Origin: Drechslerella dactyloides
Taxonomy: Eukaryota > Ascomycota > Orbiliomycetes > Orbiliales > Orbiliaceae
Assembly (NCBI GenBank): GCA_020064725.1
Contig: JAGTWJ010000017.1
Span: 1,240,001-1,304,000 of the forward strand
Length of the DNA: 64,000 nt
Reading direction: 5' to 3'
Positions 50,901 through 64,000 of this stretch are shown here, piece after piece. The translations under genes and the position numbers were made by a program. How positions within the stretch are numbered: position 1 is the first letter of the stretch; every line of letters begins with the position of its first letter. Below the pieces are notes generated by a model. That model ran no database searches and was not told where the DNA came from. It saw nothing but the letters and a program-made list of their open reading frames with translations.

Positions 50901-53900
50901 GAAGATGAGAAAATGAGTGACTAAGAAGGAAAAGAAGCTTTATGGCGTGGTAAGAAGCCTGTAGATCTCGCGTGGCCTCCACAACTTGAAGTCTGGATAA
51001 GAAAATGGTCTAGGGAGCAGCTACAGAGAGGCTTTTATGTCTTTTCGAAGCCAGCACAGCTGACAGAATCCCTGCACGGGTGTTGGGTTCGCCGGATATT
51101 CGGAAACCCGGTTCACACCAAAATCCAAACACAGTTACATCGCATTCCTGTGATCCAGTACCCACTGAAATTCGCACTCAGCAAAATTTTGTTCGTAAAG
51201 CAGGTCTTGATTTGGCAAATCCATCGAAGTACAGCTGCCAATGCAGGTACTAAGCTTGGATGACAAGTTCAACCTCAACTCACTAGAAAGATCTAGTTAA
51301 GTGGGCTTGACATCCCACTTCAATTCCAGCGAGCTGTTCTCGAAAAAAAGACGCTAACCAATTAAAAAGGAAATATTGCTTGAAGATCTTCCATTCTGGT
51401 ACGGTGCGAATCTAAATCTTGGGGGAAGTCCCTTGTGGCGTCCGCCTCTAGAACCTTTTTTATAAATATAACTATGCCGGTGGAAACTAGTGTAGGTTTG
51501 CACACATTCAAGGTCGCAGAATTTCAGCCGCTAGAGCCGCGTCTCCGACTTTATTAGCGCGGGTAGCGGGACTGGACTGTTAATGAAACCAATACGACTG
51601 AAAAATGCACGCTAATATCTGCATGCTGCATGTTGGGAAATTGGCATTTAAAATGCATGAACTCGTAGTGGCGAATCAACATGCTCGCAATTGTATGGCG
51701 TGCAGTAGCTGTAGCATTTTACGTAGGTGTACCCTGGAGCTCAGACCCACTCGTGCATACCAGCGAGACCCTTCAATCGCAATCGCCAGAGTTATAGAAA
51801 TTTTCTGAGATTTCGCGACTGACAGGGGTCTAATGCTTAGCCAAAGGCCGAAGTCTGGTTTACGAGACAAAATAGTTGCGTGAATTCGGCTCAATGGTTA
51901 TATTCCAACTGGCGTGTTGCAGCACCCTGCAAAACTTTTGTAGGCGAACAGTTGAACCGCTGCTACGCACAGTGCCAAGTTCGACCATATTGCTGGGGTG
52001 CAACTAGGTTTCCTGAAGATTCTATAATCATACGGTCAATTTTTGTTCGACTCGCGAAAATAGACAGAAAGTTAGTATTCGAGACTCGTGCGTGACTCCG
52101 GTTAACGTTCTCTTGACCTTCCTTCGCTAGGATAGCGGCTGAGGCGGTTTTACGAGCGGCAGCCACAAAACAAGCAACGCCATCCGCCACAAAGTTTGGC
52201 TTTCTCCCCCTTTCGAAAACGGGGACGAGTAAGGACCCCTGGTGGCCCACAGGCGGAATCCTTGTCTGGGAAATTCCCTTTCAGTGGATTTAACCCGCGT
52301 CTCTATGATTACGCGATAAGCCCGCTAAGAGTCTGGACACATGCACTGGCCTGCCCTTTTAGCAGCTAGTGGTTGGATCCCAAGATACCTGTAGCTTGCC
52401 TTTAGGTCGGTGGCTGCAAAAACCAAATATAAAACTGGTTGGTGGCTAAAGTGGGGAGAGTTTTGATTCAGTCCATGCAGGCCTGATTACTTCATTCATC
52501 ATACATACTTGCATAGTGCACAATAATGAAGTAAGGGTGGGGAATTAACAGTTGCCACTTAAGAAAATTCATCAGAATGCAATGCAAGGTTGTAAGAACC
52601 AAAGACATTTCAAGAGGTAACTCCGGCAAGCCGTTTACGCTTTTGTATACCGCTCTCCAGAGTGCTGTGCATCTTTTCATACTATCTCGCAGACATGCAC
52701 GCAAATCTTATATGCTCGGGATATTTTCCGTGGAGAGCCGGGCCCACTGCTACCATCTGTATCTTTCTACAAGCTTGAGTAATTACAGTACTTCTCGAAC
52801 TTGATGCTTAAAGTAAACATGCGTGAGACCAACCGTGTGTCATTGAACTGAGCTGCTTTCTACACCGCCCGGTCGATACGACATTGTTGGAGAATAATTT
52901 AGGTCAAGATCCCGAAATTGGTTGCAATCATGGTGACTGGCGAGCTAGTTTAAACATTCTCGGCTTACGAATAGCTATGCTGTGACCCCTATCTTTGGAG
53001 GTGATTCTTTTAATAGAATATTTCCAGAACACGATCGATCTCGTATACCACGTAAGTTGTGTGGGTACCAGCGGTGGAATATTTCAGAATGGTGATTTGC
53101 TGGCTCGATGCACGTAGCATGTACTGTGAATGACAACGGCAATACTTCGAAGTCATCCTGATACGATCGATATCGAAGGACGCCAGCCCGAGTTTATCTT
53201 GAAGAGGTGTTAAATCATGTTACACAGCTAAGCAAGCGTAGCGAAATGAAGATCACCACAGTCGGCGTCACGTCAAATGATCATCACTGTCTTGTTATGG
53301 GATCTTCACGTATGTCGCTGTCTACGCGAAGCCGCGTCCAGAATGGCTATCTCCCGCTGATGGCTGTCTGCTACTTGAACTGAATTGATCAGCAGACTAT
53401 CTCCCGGTCCCAAGTACCAAGCTGTTGGCTCCTGCAAACAGAGAGATAAATTCCAACCTCGCTCGCGAATGTTAGATATGCATATCGCACATCGTGCGTG
53501 CATATGCACAACTTAAATTGGCTGCCAAGAACCGCAGAGGATGAAGTTGCCGCACCATTAAATTACAACACGCGTTGTATTCCTAACATGCAGGTACGGC
53601 ACCGCACAAGATGTTTCGGTGGATAAGTGAGTACCTAGTACATTCCTGGCAAAGTCGACTCAGTCGGAACAGCCCATCGTCTCATCGGAGGCGTACTTGA
53701 GCCATTACTGGACTGTGCGCCGCGCAGGGATCGAGTACTAGCTGCTACAGCGCAGCGAGTTCCATGAAAACGTGGAAATGAGTATGCGGCTTGAACATGA
53801 CCAAATCCTTCGCTTGACCATTCTGCGTCCAGAGCGGTATAAAGTAGCTGCTGTTCTAGGAGATATCTGCATCTTCCCGCGAGGCGTTCGCAGTTTGGCC

Positions 53901-54638
53901 TGCCCGACCTGGATTCGAGGCGCAAAGAAATTTTGAACATTTGAGATTGGTGTCCTCGTTGAAGGAACGTTCAATCTATCGAAGGCTCTATATGTCTTCA
54001 TTTAGCTAGGCTAGTGTAGTATAGTATCTTGATACCCCGCGGCGCTGAAGAGACCACATATATTCATGCATAATAAGCTTATCGTTATCATGTATGAATG
54101 TACAGGCGCACTACCAGCCGTTGAATTCGCCGTTCGCTTAGATCCGTTCGATTAAGACCCTATTGAAGGACATGCCGTGCTACTTCACGGACGGGCTGCT
54201 GAATAAGGCATGCTGAATGGGATGATACTTTGACGGTAACTTCCGATGGCTCGACACTTGGCAGTGGCTACGGCCATTCAAGGTATACGTAGCTGAGAAT
54301 ACGGCTTTTGTTTTTCTCGCAGGCGAGACTACGATGGTCTCAGCTCTTTACTCTGCCTATCTGGACACTACGGCGAGGCGATTCGAAAAACTTATAAGTT
54401 GACCGATTCACCCGGATTACGGCATACATCTAAGCATCGAGTCAGGATATCCGCCAAAGGCAGCAGGATCATCATCCATACCTTCGTACGGCTTTGGCTT
54501 ACGATTTCAGTCGCTCGTTTGTTTCTCTTATCGTTTAATTCGAATCTCGGTCACTCCTTAATCTTCATTTAAGATATATCTGCATCTTGTCAGCAAACCC
54601 CCCACAAAGGAAGATCTCCATAACTTATCGATTTTAAA
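50901..54638. other. Intergenic, no gene recognised
   Basis: About 3.7 kb with only short overlapping frames (longest about 100 codons) and no motif. Beyond the oxidase promoter and the promoter of the rhodopsin-domain gene I see no feature. Confidence 0.55.
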
Positions 54639-56011
54639 ATGGGTTTCGGTGCAGCGTCTGCTCCGACCCTGCCGATTAGTGCCTACTATGTCCGTTCTCC
54701 ATAATGCCGATCCCAACGATATTGTGCTTTGTGAAATTTATATTCGTGGATTCTAACCAAGTTCTGTTCTTATAGGTTATATATTGGGTACCCGCAGCTG
54801 TTGCGCTGTGTTTCTTCATCGTCCGGCTTGCGGTGAAGATGGTCGGTCATGGCACTCCGGGGTTGCAGTTAGACGATATTTTCGTCACCTTTGCAGCCGC
54901 GGCAGTGATAGCGATGTCAGTTATTCACACTGTTATGACGCCCATTTCGGTCGGTAAGTCTAGAGATTCCTGCGACCAAGCTCTCTGTACGAATAATATG
55001 GCTGACAAAACTGGAAAGAATTGGGCCTGCTAGTGTTCGGCCTCGTCCAGCCCGGACCAAACTTCATGGCGGATACGCAAAGATACCTGAGATTACAATT
55101 CACGACTATCACACTCTTTTGGAACGTCCTCTGGGCTGTTAAATTCTCGCTCCTTATCTTTATCTGGCGACTTACCGAGGGGTTGCCCACAATGCGAAGA
55201 TGGTGGTGGGGCGTCCTCGGCTTCAACATTATCATGTGGATATCTGCTATTCTGTCACAGTATCTGAATTGTCGGCCACTTTCGACTGCTTTCAAGATCG
55301 GACCAGAGGCCTGCGAATCTCTGCATCCTGGAACTTCGGCACGAGCGCTCCTCTACGCTATGATTGCTGATATCACCACCGACTTGACGATTATCGCGCT
55401 GCCGCTGCGTCTTCTGTGGGGCCTTAAGATCAACAGGAAGCAGAAGATGGGTTTGGTTCTCATCTTCTCCCTCGGTGTTCTCTGCATCATCTTCGCGATT
55501 GTCCGTGGTGTTGGTTCTATCGTCGATCAGGCTATCATTCCCATTTGGCTTGTGGTCTGGACTCAGAGGTAGGAGATTAATCTCAAATCCACGTATATCG
55601 CGAAACAAAAGGACATCAGCTAACACATGCTACAGTGAAGCCTGCGTCGCACTCATCGTCGCTTGTCTCCCAAGTCTCAGAACCCTCCTGCTGAACAGAG
55701 CCGCTTCTGGAGGATCTCCACAGAACTCTCTCGGATACAGATACGGATCGAGAAAGTTTGCTCTCAGCGAGAGCAGCTACTCTAACGGCTCTCGAGCAAA
55801 TCAAGTCCAGATGGACGACGTCTCCGATGCTTCTCACATTACTAGGATTGAAGCGAGCCATATGAAGCAGCCTCAAGTCTCAGGCATGTACGTTGACGGT
55901 AATGATAGCACCGAGGAAATGGTCCGTCCGCGGGGTAACAACGGAGTGGCCGTTCATACGAACATTTCTATCACTACTGAGCGTGCTCATCGGGCTAAGG
56001 AATCATTTTGA
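54639..56011 (+). CDS. Fungal rhodopsin-domain integral membrane protein (4 exons)
   Basis: The assembled protein is 384 aa. Exons: 54639-54689, 54776-54953, 55019-55568 and 55636-56011, in frame. Seven hydrophobic helices are visible: about YWVPAAVALCFFIV, DDIFVTFAAAAVIAMS, a short LGLLVFGL region leading to ITLFWNVLWAVKFSLLIFIW, WWGVLGFNIIMWISAIL, YAMIADITTDLTIIALPL, GLVLIFSLGVLCIIFAIV and CVALIVACLPSLRTLL. The spacing, the conserved YLNCRP and DLTIIALPLRLLW, and the soluble Ser-rich tail match the fungal rhodopsin-domain (PTH11-like) family. These are plasma-membrane proteins, most of unknown ligand; no retinal lysine or CFEM domain is seen. The first intron uses the weak donor GTCCGT, but its TCTAAC branch point and the frame support it. 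Confidence 0.85.
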
Positions 56012-59000
56012 GGATACTAAAGTGATAGTATCATCGTAATTTTGGGGGTTTCCGATTTTTCACGAGGAACGGCCGTTTGAAGGCTTGAGATTTGTTTTCA
56101 TTCAGGTGTTAATTTTCTTAATCCCTTTTCATCTCCGGTTCTCTAGCTATTATATTCCTGTGTATAAAATTTAGTTTCTAGGGTGTTTCAGTTCGGATTA
56201 TTGGGGAAGGTGTTATGATGCATGATTTTGTATGGACAGGGCATTTTCTTTCATCGGCCACTACCCTGGAGACCAATGTGTAATCGATACCATGTACAAA
56301 GTTTTGAATATTACTTAAGTAGCTTCTCTTCAGCCAGAATCTCGAATATCAACGCGAATTAAGACTAGAGGATTCCCCGGTTAAACTGGCATGTAAGACA
56401 ATATTCTTGAAGACACGATCAATTGGAAGCGGAAAAGCACTTCATCCCCAGATGGATAAATTTTGCACCACTAGTTTGTACTTTTGCTTCTGGAAATTTA
56501 CTCAGGCGGAAAAATTGATTAGGGCGGAATATTATCAATTGGAATAAAAGTTGGCCCCAAAGCAGCATAAACTTCGATAGAAACTAACAATCCGACGACT
56601 TAGTCTTTGTTGTAGCTCGAGCTATGGCCACTAGCTCGCGCAATAGGTATTCTTTATCAACCAAGTCATGCAATTGGTGCACGCTATTATCAATCGATAA
56701 GACCCTGCATCAAACCTCAGAGGACCCGGATTTGGGGCTTGCAGCGGATCCAAAACTTGGGTAACTAAAATTCTTGCGGGATGGCGCGGAGAGTTTTGGG
56801 TGGGTCGAAACGTGGTAGCATCCCTGCGTAATGGGGCGTTTATAGTGTGGAATTGGGCTGAACACATGATACTGACTCGAGCAAAGAGGGGCGACTGTGC
56901 CTCTACATTTAGGCTCGACAAGCTGGAGGAATGGAATTCTACTAAGTGGATTCTCTCAGCATACTAGCCCCAAAAATTCTGCACGGAGCGTTCGCCGCCT
57001 AGCACAGTCTGCAGAACGCTTTGGCGTGGTCACCGAGTTTGCATTGTGGTAACTTGAATTACAACACAGTGCAAATATCATCAGTAGCACTAGTCTCAGG
57101 GCAGTAGTCGTACAATGCGAATATGAGCATCAGCTCACAAAAATTCAATTTTGAGGTCACGGCCAGAATACAGCCGTAAAGTCTGCGCACGTGCCAAAAC
57201 TAAGTTTGCAAGTAGTGGATTTTCTACAGGCGTCTGACATCTTAAGGAAGCTCATTCAATTTGCTACATTGATATCGCGTTAGAACGACAATGTGCTCAG
57301 CCAATAATCCACACAAGCATGCCAGATTTTTGTCATTTAGCAATAGACTCGTGTAAATAGTGTTTAGAAACCAATAGCTTTACAGCACGGAAACGTTTTT
57401 TGTCACTCAAGGCTCTCAATAATCTGTGTAAGCCAATCACCTAAATTAGCAAAGCATTTGACAACTATCCTGAAACTAAATGATAAAAGTATATATGGCA
57501 GTCCGGTTTACGAAGCGGATAGGGATATGGGCATACTTATATAAGTACATTGATTCAAGTCCTTGCTGATATCTATTGCTCATTGATGAGTATCTATACT
57601 CACCGAATAATATATTATATACGATAGTTTTGTGATTCGATAATTCGACTATCAAATAATTGCTGGTAGAAAAGGTTATCTGAATTCTATAGATTGATTG
57701 CTTGAAGATATCTGGAAAATATAAAGCCTATCTAGTGAGCTGGTTTGAAATGTAGACTGACGAAGTTCAGATGTCGTGAAGTCTGCCGTACTAAGGACCG
57801 GTAGTCTGATTCGCAATTTACGAGAAGATTATAAAAAATAGCAAGAATGAGATTGTGATTTTCCTTCGAAAAATGTGGTACTCCCAAGGAATGACAGTTG
57901 AAGATTATATTCGTCGGCTCTATCGCTACAGAGCGCACGTATAAACATCTCAGAATAATATAGACTCCGGTCCAAGTTCGGGATCCATGGCTTCGTTTAA
58001 TGCTTGAATTTTCAATCCAATAATGCGATTGCGATTGGGTCTGCTGGTAAGTACAGGTACTCGATCGATGGGTCAGGCATGTGCCGTGCGAATTGAAAGC
58101 GAAGGCAACATTAGCAGAAAATATATCCAAACGCGCGAGACAAGGGACGAAGTTTTGCAGTTGATATCGAATATGTTTCACAAGTATTCTTCTGATACGG
58201 TTATACCGAATTCGATGCCGTAGATGATAAACTAGAACATACAGGGAGAAGGAATGAGCTATGCATTGAAAGCAACGTGGGCGACCTGGTAGCTAGCTGG
58301 CTTACGGGACATCTTTTTGAGTGAACGGCGTCAAGATCTCGCGGTTGAAAACGATTATGACCCTGAGATATATTAAGGTTAAGTCTCGCGACTAGATTTG
58401 CCTGAGATACTGGGTTTCGACGGTGTATAGATGAGGCGGTTCGAGTGTTTATTAAAGATCCGGTTTACGGGATGATAGCATAGTACCGTACTTACCGCAG
58501 ATTAAGTGCTGGGTTACATACTAAGTAGAGACGCTTCCGCGAATTCTGAGTGCCCATGTTGCACAATGTTAACCAGAGGTGTTTGGTCCTGTCAAACCTT
58601 CCTAGACGGGCACGGACGACCTCGGCTGTGATTGCGGGGGAAAGCCGGGGTTCTTGAGAGGTTCCTGCAATTTCACGAGGGCCAGTTGACAGGAATGCCC
58701 GTGCTCGTGTGCGGAGATTGGGCGCACCGACCACCATCCACGCTGATGTTATGTAGGCTATCGTCCGTGGCTCATTCGTCCCTCCATCGGGATTCTGGTT
58801 GTATTTTGGCGTGTTGGAGCCTAGGCCCGTTTTTTTCGATGCGATTCTTCCCGTCCTGTTCTCGTTGCATCTTTTAAGTCGGTATTCTGGCCAATGGGAT
58901 GGTTGTGATGTACCATTATCCTCTGAATTTTAAATCTTGATTCTGGGTGGCTTTGTGTCCAGGGTGTGAATCTGGAATCCCCGGCTGCTTGGATCGAGCA

Positions 59001-59576
59001 ACAGGGACACGATCTCGAATCGAGGGCCAGGAGGAAATTTATATGCACCAGGCTTTCACATTGAGCGAGTGCTAGCTGGGAGACTGGCTTTATCCCCCGC
59101 ATTTATTTTGAGACTCAGCTGCGAAACTCGCGAACCTTCTGAACTTAGTCACCAAAGCTGTAGCTTGTTTTTTCCTTCCTTTCCCGTTTGCCGTTCGCAT
59201 CCAGTTTTCCGGCATTTCCGCCTCGACGATAGCTCCAGCACCCTGATCATAGTGACCGGGGACGCTGACTTTTCACGACCGCGGGTAGTTTTGGCCGTAG
59301 GATTCGCCAGTTTTGATTAATAAGTATTCGCCTTCGGTTCAAAATTTCGGCCACAGCAAGCTTCCAGCCTGGCGAACAATCGCCATTTCGCTGCCCGTTT
59401 TCTCGCCGCGGCTCGTCCAGCCAATCGCTCTCGAATTGCAATCCTGCCGGCCAGCTGCAGCGCTCCGAGATTTTAAGCCATATTGTCCCACCGCGCTCCT
59501 TCGGCCCGTACACATTGCGGACTCGGCCTACGTAGGCCGGCATTAACAGCGGAGTCGTAGTACCACCAACACCAGC
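56012..59576. other. Intergenic, no gene recognised
   Basis: About 3.6 kb. The first few hundred bases are the T-rich 3' flank of the rhodopsin-domain gene. From about 58,500 composition becomes more GC-rich, and pyrimidine tracts near 59,160-59,200 suggest the long leader and promoter of the downstream regulator. Minus-strand frames such as 57,732-58,181 lack motifs. Confidence 0.5.
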
Positions 59577-62500
59577 ATGGCCAGCCTGGACGGCTCTGAT
59601 GCCGGTGGCGGCCGTGATGACAACAGCCCAGCCACGGCCACGACGGACGATTCGCCGTTGGCCATCGCCCCGCAGGCCTCGAGCTCACCCACCGACCATG
59701 CCCACCCTTATGCGACGCCAGCGACAGCTCCAGGCGTCCCCGCGACGCCGGTGTCGACGTCGTCCGTGATGCCGGTCGTTCGCACGACGCCGTCGTTCCA
59801 CGTATCGAAGCGCGCGCCCAAGGCGTGCGGCAATTGCCATCGGCGGAAAGTGCGCTGCGACGCGCATCTGAACGCGGACGGGCAACCTTGTTCGTACTGT
59901 CGCAGCACCGGGCACGAGTGCGTCCTTTTGCCTGGGAGACGCGGAAGGTGAGCATGAAATCCGATCTGCTTTCTGTATAAACTTGCTGTCACGTTGCATC
60001 GTGCGTGGGGGGAATTCGAATGTTGCGACGTCGCGCGATTTTAAGCCGAAGCGCGAAATCTCCTTTCTATCGCGGTCGCATGCGTCTTCCTCTTCCATGC
60101 TACTGCTTCGTATACCGCCTGAATAGAGGAAACTACTGTCATCCTTGCATCCTTGCATCGTTACACCATCTACCCGGAACCAATACCACCGCGATACTTT
60201 TCGGTCTGACGGCCGATGCACCTCATCATGATCGCGCAACCCCAACGGCCGTCCTTTGGCGATGCAACCACACTGACATGTCGTCGTCTCACCCCGCAGC
60301 ACATACCAAAAGACCAAAAAGCGTCTGGCAGCCCAGGCCGCCGCCCTCGCCGCCTCGGGCGGTCAACCTACTCCATCGCAGAGGGCCCCCGCGTCCGGCA
60401 ACCGCCCGCGGCGACAGTCTGAGCCCCGTCCGTCGACTACCTCCTATCATCCCACCAGCTCCATCCTCTCGCCGACCGGCGGGGAGAAGAACTACACTCC
60501 ATTCCCGCCCCACAAGGAGGAAGGCCTAGAGATCAATCCATCCCTCAGCGATGAGCACGTATGGGTGCAGTTCCTCGACAAGGCCCACGCCACCTCTGGC
60601 GCCCGCGGCGTGAGCCTCGAGCAGCAGCTCACCGCCCAGAGCACCCCAAACTACCGCCAGCGCCAGGAGGACTTTGATGACACTCGTGACAGCTCCACCG
60701 ACCAAGAGCAGGAAGGCAAGCGGCAGGTCCTCATCTTCAATGGCGAAACAGCTCTCGACGGTGCCGTGCCTACCATTGCCGGCCTGCAGAGCATGCGCAA
60801 TGGCAGCGCAGCGCTGGACCCGCGGCTGGATTCATCACTGCCCTTGAATAATATGCCATCCTCTGTCACCCCCGCCAGCTGGACCACCGTCACGCTACGC
60901 TCGCACATCACCGACCTCAAAATCATACCCGAAGACGACAAGCAGTACCTTCTTGACCACAAGAAAGTCAACGTCTTTCCGCCCATCAAGACGTGCGACA
61001 TGCTCGTCAAAAAGTTCTTCAAGTACATCTACCCGCACCTCCCCATACTCAATCGACCGGCCTTCATACGCGGCTACCGGCGCATGATATCCGGCGAGGG
61101 CACATACTCGCTGTTCCTCCTGCATGCAGTCCTATTCGCCGCTACCTACCACTCGTCTACAGAGGTCCTCAAGGAATGCGGGTTCGAGAACAGGTTAACA
61201 GCTCGCGCCTACTTTTTCTCTCGCGCAAAGCTGATACACATGATGGACGCGGAGAAAGAGCACCTGTACACCATCCAGGGCTGCACGTTGATGAGCATGT
61301 GGTGGACACGCTATGAGGAGGAGAAGGAGACGAGATTCTGGCTACAAGCCGCCGTGCTGTTAAGTCAACGGATGGGGATGCATCGATCTATTCGTAGCGG
61401 GTGGGGGCTCGGCGCCAGCGAGAAACGCATGTGGAAGCGCATCTGGTGGACTCTATACGTATGTTTCTATGCTTCACGTGCGGTAATAGTAAGATGATCC
61501 GCTAACGTTGAGATATATAGAGCCGCGACCATATCACCGCGTCGAGTCTAGGGAAACCTAGTCTCATAAAACTGAGCGACTGCGACGTTGGCGATCTCGA
61601 CGAAGACGATTTCGCAGAAAACTGGGGAACTATGAGCGAGAAGGAAATCACGGAGCTGTGTCCACCGCAGCATCCAGTCCACATCAAATATTGCATTGAA
61701 ATCGCCAAACTCAGCAAAATATGTAGGTCAATACATACGTACATTTGGCTACCCAATTGTCACTGCTAACAGACCTTGGAACTTCAGACGAAAAAATCGC
61801 ATCGCTGCAGTACTCGTGCACGCATCGTCCGTCGTACGCAGACATGGAAGTAATCGCCAACGACCTGGCAAACTGGAAGAACAATCTATCGCCCGAGCTC
61901 TCGACTGACCGCTATGACGAGATGCGCTCCTGGACTCCCGACAATTTCTGGCCAATCCTTCTACAGCTGGTCCACGATCGCGCAGTCTCAATGCACTATC
62001 GGCCGCGATGCTCGAGACCAACGAACCGCGCGACATGGGAGACCGACGAATGTCCGGTGGACGAGGAGTCGCTATTAAAAGAGCGAGAGAAAGCGCGGAA
62101 GGCGGTCGTCAGCGCTGCCAGTAATACTTTTCGTCTGATCGAGGATCTATTACGGCATGATTTACTGCGATTCGCGCCGGCTGCTGTGTACGTAATAACA
62201 TCACGATACCACGTATTTATCCTCATGCTAACACGAGCACGACCAGGCAAACCCCACTATTCATAGCCATGATTGTCTACGCGGAGGAGATCAAGCTCTC
62301 GCCCGAAGGATCCACTCGCCACAGCCTCGCGACCAACAAGATCAACATCGGCATGATGGCTCTCGGTGAGCTGCGCAAGATTTGGGCGGCCTCTTCGTGG
62401 ACCTTCCGCCTTTTCGAGTTCATCATCAAGAACAAGTTCGTCGGCATCGGGAAACCGGAGATTTCAGTTGGCGGTGGAGCCGGGGTGCCACCAGACGTTG

Positions 62501-63162
62501 CGGGACACACAGGCCTCAACCCGCATACGTCGCACGGCGCAATGCACCCTGTTGACGACTCGGACGCGAACGTTATGAATGTCCCCTCTCACTCGAGTAT
62601 ACCGGAGCTGGCTATCGATCCGCAACTTGCACACGAGGGTGTCCAGAGTAGTGAAATACACCCGGCACCAGCAAGCGCAACTATCCACAACTCTATGGCT
62701 GCGGGCCTGACACAAGGGACGCCGATCCCAGGACAGCAGTTCTGGAACTCCGCGCACGCGGAGACACTCAGCCCCGACGCCGCCGCGCACGTCATGTGGA
62801 ACGGCCCGCATCCTGAAATGATGCAGGCACCGCAGGGGATCGAGGGCTGGGGCACTGGGTTCCCAATGGGCATGGGGACGAGCGTTAGCAGCGGCGGTGG
62901 TAGTGGTGGTGGTGGCGGTGGCGGCGAAGATCCCGGCGGATTTGACCTGACGTGGCTTGCGATGAGCGGATTGTCGGGTGATATGCCCTTTCATACAAGC
63001 GACGGCAGCGGGCCGGGGCCGGGAGGGGCAATGGGGTACGGTGGAGCGCCAGATGTTGCAAAGGTGGGTGGGAATGGGTTAAATCCTGCGCGGATGGGGC
63101 CGACGGCGATCGATCTGTGGAATATCCTCGGTCTGGGCGAGGGTAACGGGTATAGTCTTTGA
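59577..63162 (+). CDS. Large Zn(II)2Cys6 transcription factor with fungal MHR domain (5 exons)
   Basis: The assembled protein is 1,020 aa. Exons: 59577-59947, 60300-61458, 61521-61722, 61773-62187 and 62247-63162, all in frame; three introns carry a perfect GCTAAC branch point. The zinc cluster is Cys84, 87, 94, 105, 108 and 115 (KACGNCHRRKVRCD, then PCSYC), followed by a basic linker (YQKTKKRLAAQ). The fungal-specific MHR starts near residue 350 (FFKYIYPHLPILNRPAF, TLMSMWWTRYEEE, KRIWWTLYSRDH). The C-terminus has a glycine tract (GGGSGGGGGGG near residue 940) in an otherwise disordered region. The layout resembles the CTF1/FarA-like group of regulators of lipid or cutin degradation, but this placement is uncertain. 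The first intron is 352 nt, long for this genome. Codon use is GC-rich. Confidence 0.9.
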
Positions 63163-64000
63163 TTTTGTGTCTCTGGATCTTAATGGAAGCGGGAATGTCG
63201 GCTCGTTGGGTTACATGTTATCATCAAGTGGGAAAAGGAGGGATAGCGTAGCTGGATTTAACTTGTACTATATGTCAAATGTCTACACGGAGTTATCGGG
63301 TCTAGCTAGTCTTCTTGGTTTCAATTTGTGGTGCGTCGATGAAGTGATCTTTAGCTTGGAATGTATAGGTAGGTTATCCGGGAATTGCATCTTGGGGGCT
63401 CATTATGGATATTTTCTGCTATTTCAATATCGTTGGCCGTGGTGCCAGAATTAATATTATATATAGTTAGCTCATTGCTCGCCTTCAAGAATCGTGATCC
63501 TCGTATCCTCGTCTCGGCATGCCTGGTCAACCTCGACACGAAGGCCGTATCCGGTGCACATCTACTTACTTTTCGAGCAAGCTACACTACAATGCTTTAC
63601 TAGATCGAATCCTATGGATACAGGCTTCTGATTATTTATCAAAATGCCTCCAATTCATGAAAGAATGGTGTTCGCACCGCAACATTAGATGGCGTGGTTA
63701 CGGAGTACAGTCAGAACAGACGATCATATGAGTTCCTGCATACGCCGATCATTAACACAGCTAGATAAGCTAGAGACACCCGCCTGACTAAGGCGCCCGT
63801 CGATTATAAAAGCTGCTGACAAACACGCACCATTCCGAACTGCATTCCTTGCTGACGGCCCCGCGTACGAATACGGCGCTGGCGATTGCAGGGGTGTGGT
63901 GTCGGTAGTTCATTTCGGGCCGAAACGAGCAGCTGGAGACGTCGGCACCTCGCACAATTTCTGGTTGAAGGTTTACAGCACATTTGCGATTCTGACGGAG
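63163..64000. other. 3' flank of the regulator; no further gene
   Basis: The last 0.8 kb of the window contains only short frames (up to 95 codons) without motifs. It is presumably the 3' UTR of the regulator and intergenic sequence. Confidence 0.5.

Noticed and set aside
1..64000. CRISPR arrays, rRNA operons, telomere repeats
   Set aside because: No regularly spaced repeats, no rRNA-like blocks and no runs of TTAGGG/CCCTAA were seen; CRISPR is not expected in a fungal nuclear genome.

Overview
The window is nuclear DNA of a filamentous ascomycete (Pezizomycotina). The evidence is short spliceosomal introns (mostly 50-100 nt, with GT..AG ends and RCTRAC-like branch points), two Zn(II)2Cys6 regulators, a LaeA-like methyltransferase, a fungal rhodopsin-domain protein, an AAL-type fucose lectin and an AT-rich element that looks RIP-mutated. 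The species cannot be named from sequence alone. I found ten protein genes I can defend. Seven of them had to be assembled across introns by joining splice sites that keep the frame and restore family motifs; no transcript data were available.

Layout. 1-13.3 kb: gene-poor, only short unrecognised ORFs. 13.3-14.4 kb: single-exon F-box protein (+). 17.5-19.9 kb: Zn2Cys6 regulator (-). 19.9-30.2 kb: second desert. 30.2-31.9 kb: nine-exon LaeA-like methyltransferase (-). 34.3-36.1 kb: membrane-anchored fucose-type lectin (-). 38.1-40.1 kb: APC-family GABA/choline-type permease (+) with a 7-nt microexon. 41.4-46.0 kb: secreted CE18 (Agd3-like) polysaccharide deacetylase (+) whose first intron carries a complete 1,866-bp TIR transposon relic. 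46.7-47.8 kb: APH/choline-kinase-fold phosphotransferase (-). 48.7-50.7 kb: secreted BBE-type FAD oxidase (-). 54.6-56.0 kb: rhodopsin-domain membrane protein (+). 59.6-63.2 kb: large Zn2Cys6/fungal-MHR regulator (+).

How the genes may relate. The 30-51 kb block holds six accessory-type genes: methyltransferase, surface lectin, transporter, exopolysaccharide deacetylase, small-molecule kinase and FAD oxidase. It has no polyketide, peptide or terpene backbone enzyme, so it is not a classical biosynthetic cluster. Two products would act on cell-surface or matrix carbohydrate (lectin and deacetylase). Three look like metabolite handling (permease, kinase, oxidase). A working link between them is only inference.

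The most unusual observation is the transposon inside intron 1 of the deacetylase gene. Its 52-bp terminal inverted repeats and TA target duplication are clear. The exons on either side still join in frame and the catalytic motifs are intact, so the gene may survive with a 1.95-kb intron.
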